From: Liolophura sinensis
Taxonomy: Eukaryota; Mollusca; Polyplacophora; Chitonida; Chitonidae
Direction of reading: 5' to 3'
DNA: 64,000 nt
NCBI RefSeq assembly: GCF_032854445.1
Contig: NW_027018179.1
Location: 1-64,000, forward strand
This document shows, in pieces, positions 28,201 through 38,987 of the stretch (positions are counted from its first letter, which is position 1; each line of letters opens with the position of its first letter). The position numbers and the translations under genes are program-made. The notes under the pieces are model-generated. The model made no database searches, was not told the DNA's origin, and saw only the letters and a program-made list of their open reading frames with translations.

Positions 28201-29652
28201 CTATAAGTTATGTGCCCTTCGGTAGCTCAGAAGACGTCAAATCTTTGGGCCAAGCCCATTTAACTCACCCAGCAATTGCCTTACTTCTAAGTGCAAGACA
28301 ATCTCAATGTCTTTATCTACGTGTAGAAAAACCACACCATTTGTACGTGAAAAACCACAAGGTACTTGATACAGTCTGCTGTAAAAAGTACAACTAAACA
28401 CTGACCCACTTCAGTAAGGTGCCAAAAGATGCGGAATTGAGCCAGGCATCGGCAGCTGTTGAAAAATTGCAAATATCCCTGGTTTCCATGGAGTAAGAGC
28501 CGTTGCTGGGCACGTGATTTTGACATAAATGATCATTCAATTGTCACTACAGCCAAAAGTATTGGTCGGAGAGCAACGCGGTTTGCACCATTCGATTTCT
28601 CGTCACAAAATACGTCGGATTAGCCTCTTACCAGCAGCACTGGAACAGTTTTTCCACTTTTGCATTTTTACCTGGTCTTTTTGTTAATTGAAACCGGCTA
28701 CACTGTACTCTGTACAATCGCGACTGGTCATTACTATATTCAACTTTTGACTATAAGTTATGTGCCCTTCGGTAGCCCAGAAGACGTCAAATCTTTCGGC
28801 CAAGCCCATTTAACTCACCCAGCAATTGTCTTACTTCTAAGTCCAAGACAATCTCAATGTCTTTATCTACGTGTAGAAAAACCAGACCATTTGTACATAA
28901 AAAACACAAGGTACTTGATACAGTCTGCTGTAAAAAGTACAACTAAACACTGACCCACATTTATAAGGTGCCAAAAGATGTGGAATTGGGCCAGGCATCG
29001 GCAGCTGTTAAAAAATTGCAAATATCCCTGGTTTCCATGGAGTAAGAGCCGTTGCTGGGCACGTGATTATGACATCAATGATCATTGATCTGTCGCTACA
29101 GCCAAAAGTATTGGTCGGAGAGCAACGCGGTTTGCACCATTCGATTTCTCGTCACAAAATACGTCGGATTAGCCTCTTACTTGTAGCACTGGAACAGTTT
29201 TTCCACTTTTGCATTTTTGCTTCGTCTTTTTGTTAATTGAAATCGGCTAAACTGTACTCTGTACAATCGCGACTGGTCATTACTATATTCAACTTTTGAC
29301 TATAAGTTATGTGCCCTTCGGTAGCCCAGAAGACCTGAAATCTTTGGGCTAAGCCCATTTAACTCACCCAGCAATTGCCTTACTTCTAAGTGCAAGACAA
29401 TCTCAATGTCTTTATCTACGTGTAGAAAGACCAGACCATTTGTACGTGAAAACCACAAGGTACTTGATACAGTCTGCTGTAAAAAGTACAACTGAACACT
29501 GACCCACTTCAGAAAGGTGCCAAAAGATGCGGAATTGAGCCAGGCATCGGCAGCTGTTGAAAAATTGCAAATTTCCCTGGTTTCCATGGAGTAAGAGCCG
29601 TTGCTACGCACGTGATTTTGACATAAATGATCATTCAATTGTCGCTACAGCC
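25261..29652 (+). repeat. Higher-order block C, copy 1 (8-mer)
   Basis: Unit order is alpha, beta, alpha, beta, epsilon, beta, alpha, gamma, starting at 25261, 25811, 26359, 26907, 27456, 28005, 28555 and 29104. Private markers shared in order with copy 2 are CACAGGGTAC (25613 region), GGTTGGCACC (26387 region), TTTCTGCCAAG, CCCTTTGGTAG (27666), AAACCGG (28691) and GAAAGACC with TTCAGAAAGG (29427 and 29508 regions). The first three units carry several one-base indels that copy 2 lacks. Confidence 0.88.
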
Positions 29653-31300
29653 AAAAGTATTGGTCGGAGAGCAACGCGGATTGCACCATTCGATTTCTCG
29701 TCACAAAATACGTCGGATTAGGCTCTTACTAGTAGCACTGGAACAGTTTTTCCACTTTTGCATTTTTGCCTGGTCTTTTTGTTAATTGAAATCGGCTACA
29801 CTGTACTCTGTACAATCGCGACTGGTCATTACTATATTCAACTTTTGACTATAAGTTATGTGCCCTTCGGTAGCCCAGAAGACCTGAAATCTTTGGGCTA
29901 AGCCCATTTAACTCACCCAGCAATTGCCTTACTTCTAAGTGCAAGACAATCTCAATGTCTTTATCTACGTGTAGAAAAACCAGACCATTTGTACATAAAA
30001 AACACAGGGTACTTGATACAGTCTGCTGTAAAAAGTACAACTAAACACTGACCCACATTTATAAGGTGCCAAAAGATGTGGAATTGGGCCAGGCATCGGC
30101 AGCTGTTAAAAAATTGCAAATATCCCTGGTTTCCATGGAGTAAGAGCCGTTGCTGGGCACGTGATTATGACATCAATGATCATTGATCTGTCGCTACAGC
30201 CAAAAGTATTGGTCGGAGAGCAACGCGGTTTGCACCATTCGATTTCTCGTCACAAAATACGTCGGATTAGCCTCTTACTAGTAGCACTGGAACAGTTTTT
30301 CCACTTTTGCATTTTTGCCTGGTCTTTTTGTTAATTGAAATCGGCTACACTGTACTCTGTACAATCGCGACTGGTCATTACTATATTCAACTTTTGACTA
30401 TAAGTTATGTGCCCTTCGGTAGCTCAGAAGACGTCAAATCTTTGGGCCAAGCCCATTTAACTCACCCAGCAATTGCCTTACTTCTAAGTGCAAGACAATC
30501 TCAATGTCTTTATCTACGTGTAGAAAAACCACACCATTTGTACGTGAAAACCACAAGGTACTTGATACAGTCTGCTGTAAAAAAGTACAACTGAACACTG
30601 ACCCACTTCAGTAAGGTGCCAAAAGATGCGGAATTGAGCCAGGCATCGGCAGCTGTTGAAAAATTGCAAATATCCCTGGTTTCCATGGAGTAAGAGCCGT
30701 TGCTGGGCACGTGATTATGACATAAATGATCATTCAATTGTCACTACAGCCAAAAGTATTGGTCGGAGAGCAACGCGGTTGGCACCATTCGATTTCTCGT
30801 CACAAAATACGTCGGATTAGCCTCTTACCAGCAGCACTGGAACAGTTTTTCCACTTTTGCATTTTTACCTGGTCTTTTTGTTAATTGAAATCGGCTACAC
30901 TGTACTCTGTACAATCGCGACTGGTCATTACTATATTCAACTTTTGACTATAAGTTATGTGCCCTTCGGTAGCCCAGAAGACGTCAAATCTTTCTGCCAA
31001 GCCCATTTAACTCACCCAGCAATTGTCTTACTTCTAAGTCCAAGACAATCTCAATGTCTTTATCTACGTGTAGAAAAACCAGACCATTTGTACATAAAAA
31101 ACACAAGGTACTTGATACAGTCTGCTGTAAAAAGTACAACTAAACACTGACCCACATTTATAAGGTGCCAAAAGATGTGGAATTGGGCCAGGCATCGGCA
31201 GCTGTTAAAAAATTGCAAATATCCCTGGTTTCCATGGAGTAAGAGCCGTTGCTGGGCACGTGATTATGACATCAATGATCATTGATCTGTCGCTACAGCC

Positions 31301-31849
31301 AAAAGTATTGGTCGGAGAGCAACGCGGTTTGCACCATTCGATTTCTCGTCACAAAATACGTCGGATTAGGCTCTTACTAGTAGCACTGGAACAGTTTTTC
31401 CACTTTTGCATTTTTGCCTGGTTTTTTTGTTAATTGAAATCGGCTACACTGTACTCTGTACAATCGCGACTGGTCATTACTATATTCAACTTTTGACTAT
31501 AAGTTATGTGCCCTTCGGTAGCTCAGAAGACGTCAAATCTTTGGGCCAAGCCCATTTAACTCACCCAGCAATTGCCTTACTTCTAAGTGCAAGACAATCT
31601 CAATGTCTTTATCTACGTGTAGAAAAACCACACCATTTGTACGTGAAAACCACAAGGTACTTGATACAGTCTGCTGTAAAAAGTACAACTGAACACTGAC
31701 CCACTTCAGTAAGGTGCCAAAAGATGCGGAATTGAGCCAGGCATCGGCAGCTGTTGAAAAATTGCAAATATCCCTGGTTTCCATGGAGTAAGAGCCGTTG
31801 CTGGGCACGTGATTATGACATAAATGATCATTCAATTGTCACTACAGCC
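31301..31849 (+). repeat. Type beta satellite unit (exemplar)
   Basis: Beta has a tail with CACTTCAGTAAGG, GATGCGGAATTGAG, GTTGAAAAATTG, GCTGGGCAC and CATAAATGATCATTCAATTG, usually ending GTCACT. Its middle third normally carries TAGCTCAGAAGACGTC, GGGCCAAG, CCACACC and TACGTGAAAACCAC. Beta units usually follow alpha units, giving alpha-beta pairs. Two sub-forms exist, with either AAATTTCCC or AAATATCCC after the A-tract; the AAATATCCC form dominates from about 26 kb rightwards. Confidence 0.9.
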
Positions 31850-31943
31850 AAAAGTATTGGTCGGAGAGCAACGCGGTTTGCACCATTCGATTTCTCGTCA
31901 CAAAATACGTCGGATTAGCCTCTTACCAGCAGCACTGGAACAG

Positions 31944-31977
31944 TTTTTCCACTTTTGCATTTTTACCTGGTCTTTTT
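31944..31977 (+). other. T-tract cluster
   Basis: Runs of four to five T occur at 31944-31948, 31953-31956, 31960-31964 and 31973-31977. The complementary pattern, runs of A, dominates 32172-32310 further along the unit. T-runs and A-runs are thus segregated along each repeat, giving it a strand polarity. Such tracts can stiffen or curve DNA. Confidence 0.6.
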
Positions 31978-31998
31978 GTTAATTGAAATCGGCTACAC

Positions 31999-32011
31999 TG
32001 TACTCTGTACA
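31999..32011. repeat. 13-nt dyad TGTACTCTGTACA
   Basis: Two five-base arms, TGTAC and GTACA, flank a three-base centre. The element is preserved in nearly every unit, except the deleted unit at 54346 and rare one-base disruptions such as near 59960. It sits in one of the least variable parts of the repeat, next to AATCGCGACTGG. Spacing and symmetry resemble a dimeric protein site, but no factor can be named from sequence alone. Confidence 0.7.
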
Positions 32012-32160
32012 ATCGCGACTGGTCATTACTATATTCAACTTTTGACTATAAGTTATGTGCCCTTTGGTAGCCCAGAAGACGTCAAATCTTTCGGCCAAGC
32101 CCATTTAACTCACCCAGCAATTGTCTTACTTCTAAGTCCAAGACAATCTCAATGTCTTTA

Positions 32161-32172
32161 TCTACGTGTAGA
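32161..32172. repeat. 12-nt dyad TCTACGTGTAGA
   Basis: Five-base arms TCTAC and GTAGA flank a GT centre. It is conserved across almost all units. Units near 48091, 50827 and 56771 have CTACATGTAG, which is a fully symmetric 10-bp palindrome. One unit near 51367 has CTATGTGTAG. Confidence 0.7.
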
Positions 32173-32310
32173 AAAACCACACCATTTGTACATAAAAAAC
32201 ACAAGGTACTTGATACAGTCTGCTGTAAAAAGTACAACTAAACACTGACCCACATTTTTAAGGTGCCAAAAGAAGCAGAATTGGGCCAGGCATCGGCAGC
32301 TGTTAAAAAA
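32172..32310 (+). other. A-tract cluster
   Basis: A-runs lie at 32172-32176, 32194-32199, 32227-32231, 32268-32271 and 32305-32310. Centre-to-centre steps are about 22, 32, 41 and 38 bp. The first three are close to whole multiples of a 10.5-bp helical turn; the last is not. Intrinsic curvature is plausible but needs calculation. Confidence 0.55.
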
Positions 32311-32354
32311 TTGCAAATATCCCTGGTTTCCATGGAGTAAGAGCCGTTGCTGGG

Positions 32355-32362
32355 CACGTGAT
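32355..32362. other. Conserved CACGTGAT (E-box/G-box-like octamer)
   Basis: CACGTG occurs once per unit at the same place. Read on the minus strand it gives ATCACGTG, which fits the RTCACRTG consensus bound by bHLH factors of the Cbf1/USF kind (family knowledge). It is kept in almost all 116 units. Exceptions are CACGCGATT near 6005, CACGTAATT near 41689 and CACTTGATT near 42238. Occupancy is not shown by sequence; a short palindrome can also be conserved simply by array homogenisation. Confidence 0.6.
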
Positions 32363-35300
32363 TATGACATCAATGATCAATCAATTGTCGCTACAGCCAA
32401 AAGTATTGGTCGGAAAGCAACGCGGTTTGCACCATTCGATTTCTCGTCACAAAATACGTCGGATTAGCCTCTTACCAGCAGCACTGGAACAGTTTTTCCA
32501 CTTTTGCATTTTTGCCTGGTCTTTTTGTTAATTGAAATCGGCTACACTGTACTCTGTACAATCGCGACTGGTCATTACTATATTCAACTTTTGACTATAA
32601 GTTATGTGCCCTTCGGTAGCTCAGAAGACGTCAAATCTTTGGGCCAAGCCCATTTAACTCACCCAGCAATTGCCTTACTTCTAAGTGCAAGACAATCTCA
32701 ATGTCTTTATCTACGTGTAGAAAAACCACACCATTTGTACGTGAAAACCACAAGGTACTTGATACAGTCTGCTGTAAAAAGTACAACTAAACACTGACCC
32801 ACTTCAGTAAGGTGCCAAAAGATGCGGAATTGAGCCAGGCATCGGCAGCTGTTGAAAAATTGCAAATATCCCTGGTTTCCATGGAGTAAGAGCCGTTGCT
32901 GGGCACGTGATTTTGACATAAATGATCATTCAATTGTCACTACAGCCAAAAGTATTGGTCGGAGAGCAACGCGGTTTGCACCATTCGATTTCTCGTCACA
33001 AAATACGTCGGATTAGCCTCTTACCAGCAGCACTGGAACAGTTTTTTCCACTTTTGCATTTTTACCTGGTCTTTTTGTTAATTGAAACCGGCTACACTGT
33101 ACTCTGTACAATCGCGACTGGTCATTACTATATTCAACTTTTGACTATAAGTTATGTGCCCTTCGGTAGCCCAGAAGACGTCAAATCTTTCGGCCAAGCC
33201 CATTTAACTCACCCAGCAATTGTCTTACTTCTAAGTCCAAGACAATCTCAATGTCTTTATCTACGTGTAGAAAAACCAGACCATTTGTACATAAAAAACA
33301 CAAGGTACTTGATACAGTCTGCTGTAAAAAGTACAACTAAACACTGACCCACATTTATAAGGTGCCAAAAGATGTGGAATTGGGCCAGGCATCGGCAGCT
33401 GTTAAAAAATTGCAAATATCCCTGGTTTCCATGGAGTAAGAGCCGTTGCTGGGCACGTGATTATGACATCAATGATCATTGATCTGTCGCTACAGCCAAA
33501 AGTATTGGTCGGAGAGCAACGCGGTTTGCACCATTCGATTTCTCGTCACAAAATACGTCGGATTAGCCTCTTACTTGTAGCACTGGAACAGTTTTTCCAC
33601 TTTTGCATTTTTGCTTCGTCTTTTTGTTAATTGAAATCGGCTAAACTGTACTCTGTACAATCGCGACTGGTCATTACTATATTCAACTTTTGACTATAAG
33701 TTATGTGCCCTTCGGTAGCCCAGAAGACCTGAAATCTTTGGGCTAAGCCCATTTAACTCACCCAGCAATTGCCTTACTTCTAAGTGCAAGACAATCTCAA
33801 TGTCTTTATCTACGTGTAGAAAGACCAGACCATTTGTACGTGAAAACCACAAGGTACTTGATACAGTCTGCTGTAAAAAGTACAACTGAACACTGACCCA
33901 CTTCAGAAAGGTGCCAAAAGATGCGGAATTGAGCCAGGCATCGGCAGCTGTTGAAAAATTGCAAATTTCCCTGGTTTCCATGGAGTAAGAGCCGTTGCTA
34001 CGCACGTGATTTTGACATAAATGATCATTCAATTGTCGCTACAGCCAAAAGTATTGGTCGGAGAGCAACGCGGATTGCACCATTCGATTTCTCGTCACAA
34101 AATACGTCGGATTAGGCTCTTACTAGTAGCACTGGAACAGTTTTTCCACTTTTGCATTTTTGCCTGGTCTTTTTGTTAATTGAAATCGGCTACACTGTAC
34201 TCTGTACAATCGCGACTGGTCATTACTATATTCAACTTTTGACTATAAGTTATGTGCCCTTCGGTAGCCCAGAAGACCTGAAATCTTTGGGCCAAGCCCA
34301 TTTAACTCACCCAGCAATTGTTTTACTTCTAAGTCCAAGACAATCTCAATGTCTTTATCTACGTGTAGAAAAACCAGACCATTTGTACATAAAAAACACA
34401 AGGTACTTGATACAGTCTGCTGTAAAAAGTACAACTAAACACTGACCCACATTTTTAAGGTGCCAAAAGATGCAGAATTGGGCCAGGGATCGGCAGCTGT
34501 TAAAAAATTGCAAATATCCCTGGTTTCCATGGAGTAAGAGCCGTTGCTGGGCACGTGATTATGACATAAATGATCATTCAATTGTCACTACAGCCAAAAG
34601 TATTGGTCGGAGAGCAACGCGGTTTGCACCATTCGATTTCTCGTCACAAAATACGTCGGATTAGCCTCTTACCAGCAGCACTGGAACAGTTTTTCCACTT
34701 TTGCATTTTTACCTGGTCTTTTTGTTAATTGAAATCGGCTACACTGTACTCTGTACAATCGCGACTGGTCATTACTATATTCAACTTTTGACTATAAGTT
34801 ATGTGCCCTTCGGTAGCCCAGAAGACCTGAAATCTTTGGGCTAAGCCCATTTAACTTACCCAGCAATTGCCTTACTTCTAAGTGCAAGACAATCTCAATG
34901 TCTTTATCTACGTGTAGAAAAACCAGACCATTTGTACATTAAAAACACAAGGTACTTGATACAGTCTGCTGTAAAAAGTACAACTAAACACTGACCCACA
35001 TTTATAAGGTGCCAAAAGATGTGGAATTGGGCCAGGCATCGGCAGCTGTTAAAAAATTGCAAATATCCCTGGTTTCCATGGAGTAAGAGCCGTTGCTGGG
35101 CACGTGATTATGACATCAATGATCATTGATCTGTCGCTACAGCCAAAAGTATTGGTCGGAGAGCAACGCGGTTTGCACCATTCGATTTCTCGTCACAAAA
35201 TACGTCGGATTAGGCTCTTACTAGTAGCACTGGAACAGTTTTTCCACTTTTGCATTTTTGCCTTGTCTTTTTGTTAATTGAAATCGGCTACACTGTACTC

Positions 35301-36791
35301 TGTACAATCGCGACTGGTCATTACTATATTCAACTTTTGACTATAAGTTATGTGCCCTTCGGTAGCCCAGAAGACCTGAAATCTTTGGGCCAAGCCCATT
35401 TAACTCACCCAGCAATTGTTTTACTTCTAAGTCCAAGACAATCTCAATGTCTTTATCTACGTGTAGAAAAACCAGACCATTTGTACGTGAAAACCACAAG
35501 GTACTTGATACAGTCTGCTGTAAAAAGTACAACTGAACACTGACCCACTTCAGTAAGGTGCCAAAAGATGCGGAATTGAGCCAGGCATCGGCAGCTGTTG
35601 AAAAATTGCAAATATCCCTGGTTTCCATGGAGTAAGAGCCGTTGCTGGGCACGTGATTATGACATAAATGATCATTCAATTGTCACTACAGCCAAAAGTA
35701 TTGGTCGGAGAGCAACGCGGTTTGCACCATTCGATTTCTCGTCACAAAATACGTCGGATTAGCCTCTTACCAGCAGCACTGGAACAGTTTTTCCACTTTT
35801 GCATTTTTACCTGGTCTTTTTGTTAATTGAAATCGGCTACACTGTACTCTGTACAATCGCGACTGGTCATTACTATATTCAACTTTTGACTATAAGTTAT
35901 GTGCCCTTTGGTAGCCCAGAAGACGTCAAATCTTTCGGCCAAGCCCATTTAACTCACCCAGCAATTGTCTTACTTCTAAGTCCAAGACAATCTCAATGTC
36001 TTTATCTACGTGTAGAAAAACCACACCATTTGTACATAAAAAACACAAGGTACTTGATACAGTCTGCTGTAAAAAGTACAACTAAACACTAACCCACATT
36101 TTTAAGGTGCCAAAAGAAGCAGAATTGGGCCAGGCATCGGCAGCTGTTAAAAAATTGCAAATATCCCTGGTTTCCATGGAGTAAGAGCCGTTGCTGGGCA
36201 CGTGATTATGACATCAATGATCAATCAATTGTCGCTACAGCCAAAAGTATTGGTCGGAAAGCAACGCGGTTTGCACCATTCGATTTCTCGTCACAAAATA
36301 CGTCGGATTAGCCTCTTACCAGCAGCACTGGAACAGTTTTTCCACTTTTGCATTTTTGCCTGGTCTTTTTGTTAATTGAAATCGGCTACACTGTACTCTG
36401 TACAATCGCGACTGGTCATTACTATATTCAACTTTTGACTATAAGTTATGTGCCCTTCGGTAGCTCAGAAGACGTCAAATCTTTGGGCCAAGCCCATTTA
36501 ACTCACCCAGCAATTGCCTTACTTCTAAGTGCAAGACAATCTCAATGTCTTTATCTACGTGTAGAAAAACCACACCATTTGTACGTGAAAACCACAAGGT
36601 ACTTGATACAGTCTGCTGTAAAAAGTACAACTAAACACTGACCCACTTCAGTAAGGTGCCAAAAGATGCGGAATTGAGCCAGGCATCGGCAGCTGTTGAA
36701 AAATTGCAAATATCCCTGGTTTCCATGGAGTAAGAGCCGTTGCTGGGCACGTGATTTTGACATAAATGATCATTCAATTGTCACTACAGCC

Positions 36792-37340
36792 AAAAGTATT
36801 GGTCGGAGAGCAACGCGGTTTGCACCATTCGATTTCTCGTCACAAAATACGTCGGATTAGCCTCTTACCAGCAGCACTGGAACAGTTTTTCCACTTTTGC
36901 ATTTTTACCTGGTCTTTTTGTTAATTGAAACCGGCTACACTGTACTCTGTACAATCGCGACTGGTCATTACTATATTCAACTTTTGACTATAAGTTATGT
37001 GCCCTTCGGTAGCCCAGAAGACGTCAAATCTTTCGGCCAAGCCCATTTAACTCACCCAGCAATTGTCTTACTTCTAAGTCCAAGACAATCTCAATGTCTT
37101 TATCTACGTGTAGAAAAACCAGACCATTTGTACATAAAAAACACAAGGTACTTGATACAGTCTGCTGTAAAAAGTACAACTAAACACTGACCCACATTTA
37201 TAAGGTGCCAAAAGATGTGGAATTGGGCCAGGCATCGGCAGCTGTTAAAAAATTGCAAATATCCCTGGTTTCCATGGAGTAAGAGCCGTTGCTGGGCACG
37301 TGATTATGACATCAATGATCATTGATCTGTCGCTACAGCC
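36792..37340 (+). repeat. Type alpha satellite unit (exemplar)
   Basis: Alpha is the commonest type. Its tail reads CACATTTATAAGG, then GATGTGGAATTGGG, GTTAAAAAATTG, GCTGGGCAC and CATCAATGATCATTGATC, ending CTGTCGCT. The last element forms a 16-bp perfect palindrome. The same tail is seen in units starting at 8242, 13732, 23065, 28555, 29653, 31301 minus one unit (30752), 32948, 34596, 40086, 41184, 43927, 45025, 46671 minus one unit (46125), 47780, 50515, 52154, 55352, 58129, 60365 and 62597, among others. This exemplar also carries the private change AAACCGG near 36928-36934, shared with the units starting at 28555 and 32948. Confidence 0.9.
37311..37326. repeat. 16-bp perfect palindrome in alpha units
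   Basis: ATCAATGATCATTGAT reads identically on both strands. It is present in most alpha tails. In beta, gamma and delta tails the same place reads AAATGATCATTCAATTG, which keeps only the inner AATGATCATT palindrome of 10 bp. In epsilon and eta it reads ATGATCAATCAATTG. This is the most type-specific site in the unit. A protein-binding role is possible but unproven. Confidence 0.8.
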
Positions 37341-37889
37341 AAAAGTATTGGTCGGAGAGCAACGCGGTTTGCACCATTCGATTTCTCGTCACAAAATACG
37401 TCGGATTAGCCTCTTACTTGTAGCACTGGAACAGTTTTTCCACTTTTGCATTTTTGCTTCGTCTTTTTGTTAATTGAAATCGGCTAAACTGTACTCTGTA
37501 CAATCGCGACTGGTCATTACTATATTCAACTTTTGACTATAAGTTATGTGCCCTTCGGTAGCCCAGAAGACCTGAAATCTTTGGGCTAAGCCCATTTAAC
37601 TCACCCAGCAATTGCCTTACTTCTAAGTGCAAGACAATCTCAATGTCTTTATCTACGTGTAGAAAGACCAGACCATTTGTACGTGAAAACCACAAGGTAC
37701 TTGATACAGTCTGCTGTAAAAAGTACAACTGAACACTGACCCACTTCAGAAAGGTGCCAAAAGATGCGGAATTGAGCCAGGCATCGGCAGCTGTTGAAAA
37801 ATTGCAAATTTCCCTGGTTTCCATGGAGTAAGAGCCGTTGCTACGCACGTGATTTTGACATAAATGATCATTCAATTGTCGCTACAGCC

Positions 37890-38438
37890 AAAAGTATTGG
37901 TCGGAGAGCAACGCGGATTGCACCATTCGATTTCTCGTCACAAAATACGTCGGATTAGGCTCTTACTAGTAGCACTGGAACAGTTTTTCCACTTTTGCAT
38001 TTTTGCCTGGTCTTTTTGTTAATTGAAATCGGCTACACTGTACTCTGTACAATCGCGACTGGTCATTACTATATTCAACTTTTGACTATAAGTTATGTGC
38101 CCTTCGGTAGCCCAGAAGACCTGAAATCTTTGGGCCAAGCCCATTTAACTCACCCAGCAATTGTCTTACTTCTAAGTCCAAGACAATCTCAATGTCTTTA
38201 TCTACGTGTAGAAAAACCAGACCATTTGTACATAAAAAACACAAGGTACTTGATACAGTCTGCTGTAAAAAGTACAACTGAACACTGACCCACATTTTTA
38301 AGGTGCCAAAAGATGCAGAATTGGGCCATGCATCGGCAGCTGTTAAAAAATTGCAAATATCCCTGGTTTCCATGGAGTAAGAGCCGTTGCTACGCACGTG
38401 ATTATGACATAAATGATCATTCAATTGTCACTACAGCC
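37890..38438 (+). repeat. Type delta satellite unit (exemplar)
   Basis: Delta has a tail with CACATTTTTAAGG, GATGCAGAATTGGG, GTTAAAAAATTG, GCTACGCAC, GTGATTATGAC and CAATTGTCACT. It normally follows a gamma unit. Delta units start at 1097, 1653, 6048, 22516, 37890, 43378, 47228, 49416, 49964, 53798, 54802, 59806 and 62038. A sub-form with GCTGGGCAC and GGGATCGG instead (34047, 39537, 40635) looks like a delta front joined to an alpha- or beta-like end. Confidence 0.87.
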
Positions 38439-38987
38439 AAAAGTATTGGTCGGAGAGCAACGCGGTTTGCACCATTCGATTTCTCGTCACAAAATACGTC
38501 GGATTAGCCTCTTACTAGTAGCACTGGAACAGTTTTTCCACTTTTGCATTTTTGCTTCGTCTTTTTGTTAATTGAAATCGGCTAAACTGTACTCTGTACA
38601 ATCGCGACTGGTCATTACTATATTCAACTTTTGACTATAAGTTATGTGCCCTTCGGTGGCTCAGAAGACGTCAAATCTTTGGGCCAAGCCCATTTAACTC
38701 ACCCAGCAATTGCCTTACTTCTAAGTGCAAGACAATCTCAATGTCTTTATCTACGTGTAGAAAAACCACACCATTTGTACGTGAAAACCACAAGGTACTT
38801 GATACAGTCTGCTGTAAAAAGTACAACTGAACACTGACCCACTTCAGTAAGGTGCCAAAAGATGCGGAATTGAGCCAGGCATCGGCAGCTGTTGAAAAAT
38901 TGCAAATATCCCTGGTTTCCATGGAGTAAGAGCCGTTGCTGGGCACGTGATTATGACATAAATGATCATTCAATTGTCACTACAGCC

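Larger units (their letters stand above)
31850..32398 (+). repeat. Reference 549-bp satellite unit (epsilon type)
   Basis: This unit is exactly 549 bp and intact, so it is used here to place internal elements. Offsets from its start: anchor +0; T-tract cluster about +94 to +127; 13-nt dyad TGTACTCTGTACA about +149; GACGTC hexamer about +228; TCTACGTGTAGA dyad about +311; A-tract cluster about +322 to +460; CAGCTG about +446; CACGTG about +505; variable GATCA site about +523. GC is 41% (223 of 540 bases counted). Type epsilon is defined by a tail with CACATTTTTAAGG, GCAGAATTGGG or GAAGCAGAATTGGG, GCTGGGCAC and TGATCAATCAATTG. The chosen boundary is arbitrary: variants downstream of the anchor are linked to variants upstream of it. 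Confidence 0.95.
29653..34046 (+). repeat. Higher-order block C, copy 2 (8-mer, 4394 bp)
   Basis: Unit order is the same as copy 1, starting at 29653, 30202, 30752, 31301, 31850, 32399, 32948 and 33498. Six units are 549 bp; two are 550 bp through one extra homopolymer base each (near 30580 and 33043). This is the cleanest full HOR unit in the window and the best template for comparison. Confidence 0.9.
34047..37889 (+). repeat. Higher-order block C, copy 3 (7-mer, 3843 bp)
   Basis: Units start at 34047, 34596, 35145, 35694, 36243, 36792 and 37341. The last four (epsilon, beta, alpha, gamma) carry the CCCTTTGGTAG, AAACCGG and GAAAGACC markers of copies 1 and 2. The first four positions of the 8-mer (alpha, beta, alpha, beta) are replaced by delta-like, alpha and beta units. 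This is the expected product of unequal exchange that changed both number and type. All seven units are 549 bp. Confidence 0.88.

Noticed and set aside
31406-31699. A recurring plus-strand open frame of 97 codons, seen in dozens of units (for example 12190-12483 and 31406-31699)
   Set aside because: It begins at TTG, not ATG. Many units have a TAA in the same frame where GGGCCAAG is GGGCTAAG. The frame persists only because 549 is a multiple of three and copies are nearly identical. Variation does not favour third codon positions by eye.
31533-31835. A recurring minus-strand open frame of 100 codons (112 in some units, for example 35341-35679)
   Set aside because: It also begins at TTG. It overlaps the plus-strand frame, is shortened to 63 or so codons in other units, and is broken by one-base indels. 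No recognisable domain, signal peptide or codon pattern was seen.
31886-31899. A Pol III B-box-like word (CATTCGATTTC) suggesting a tRNA-derived element
   Set aside because: It has at least two mismatches to GGTTCRANNCC, and there is no A box at suitable spacing, no tRNA fold and no terminator.
31850-32398. A yeast-type point centromere, because of the ATCACGTG word next to A/T runs
   Set aside because: No CDEIII-like sequence with the central CCG is present, and the element repeats over 100 times, unlike a point centromere.
31850-32398. A 183-bp sub-repeat inside the unit (549 = 3 x 183)
   Set aside because: The three thirds show no visible similarity beyond short words such as GTAC and CCAAAAG. 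Any triplication would be too old to see by eye.
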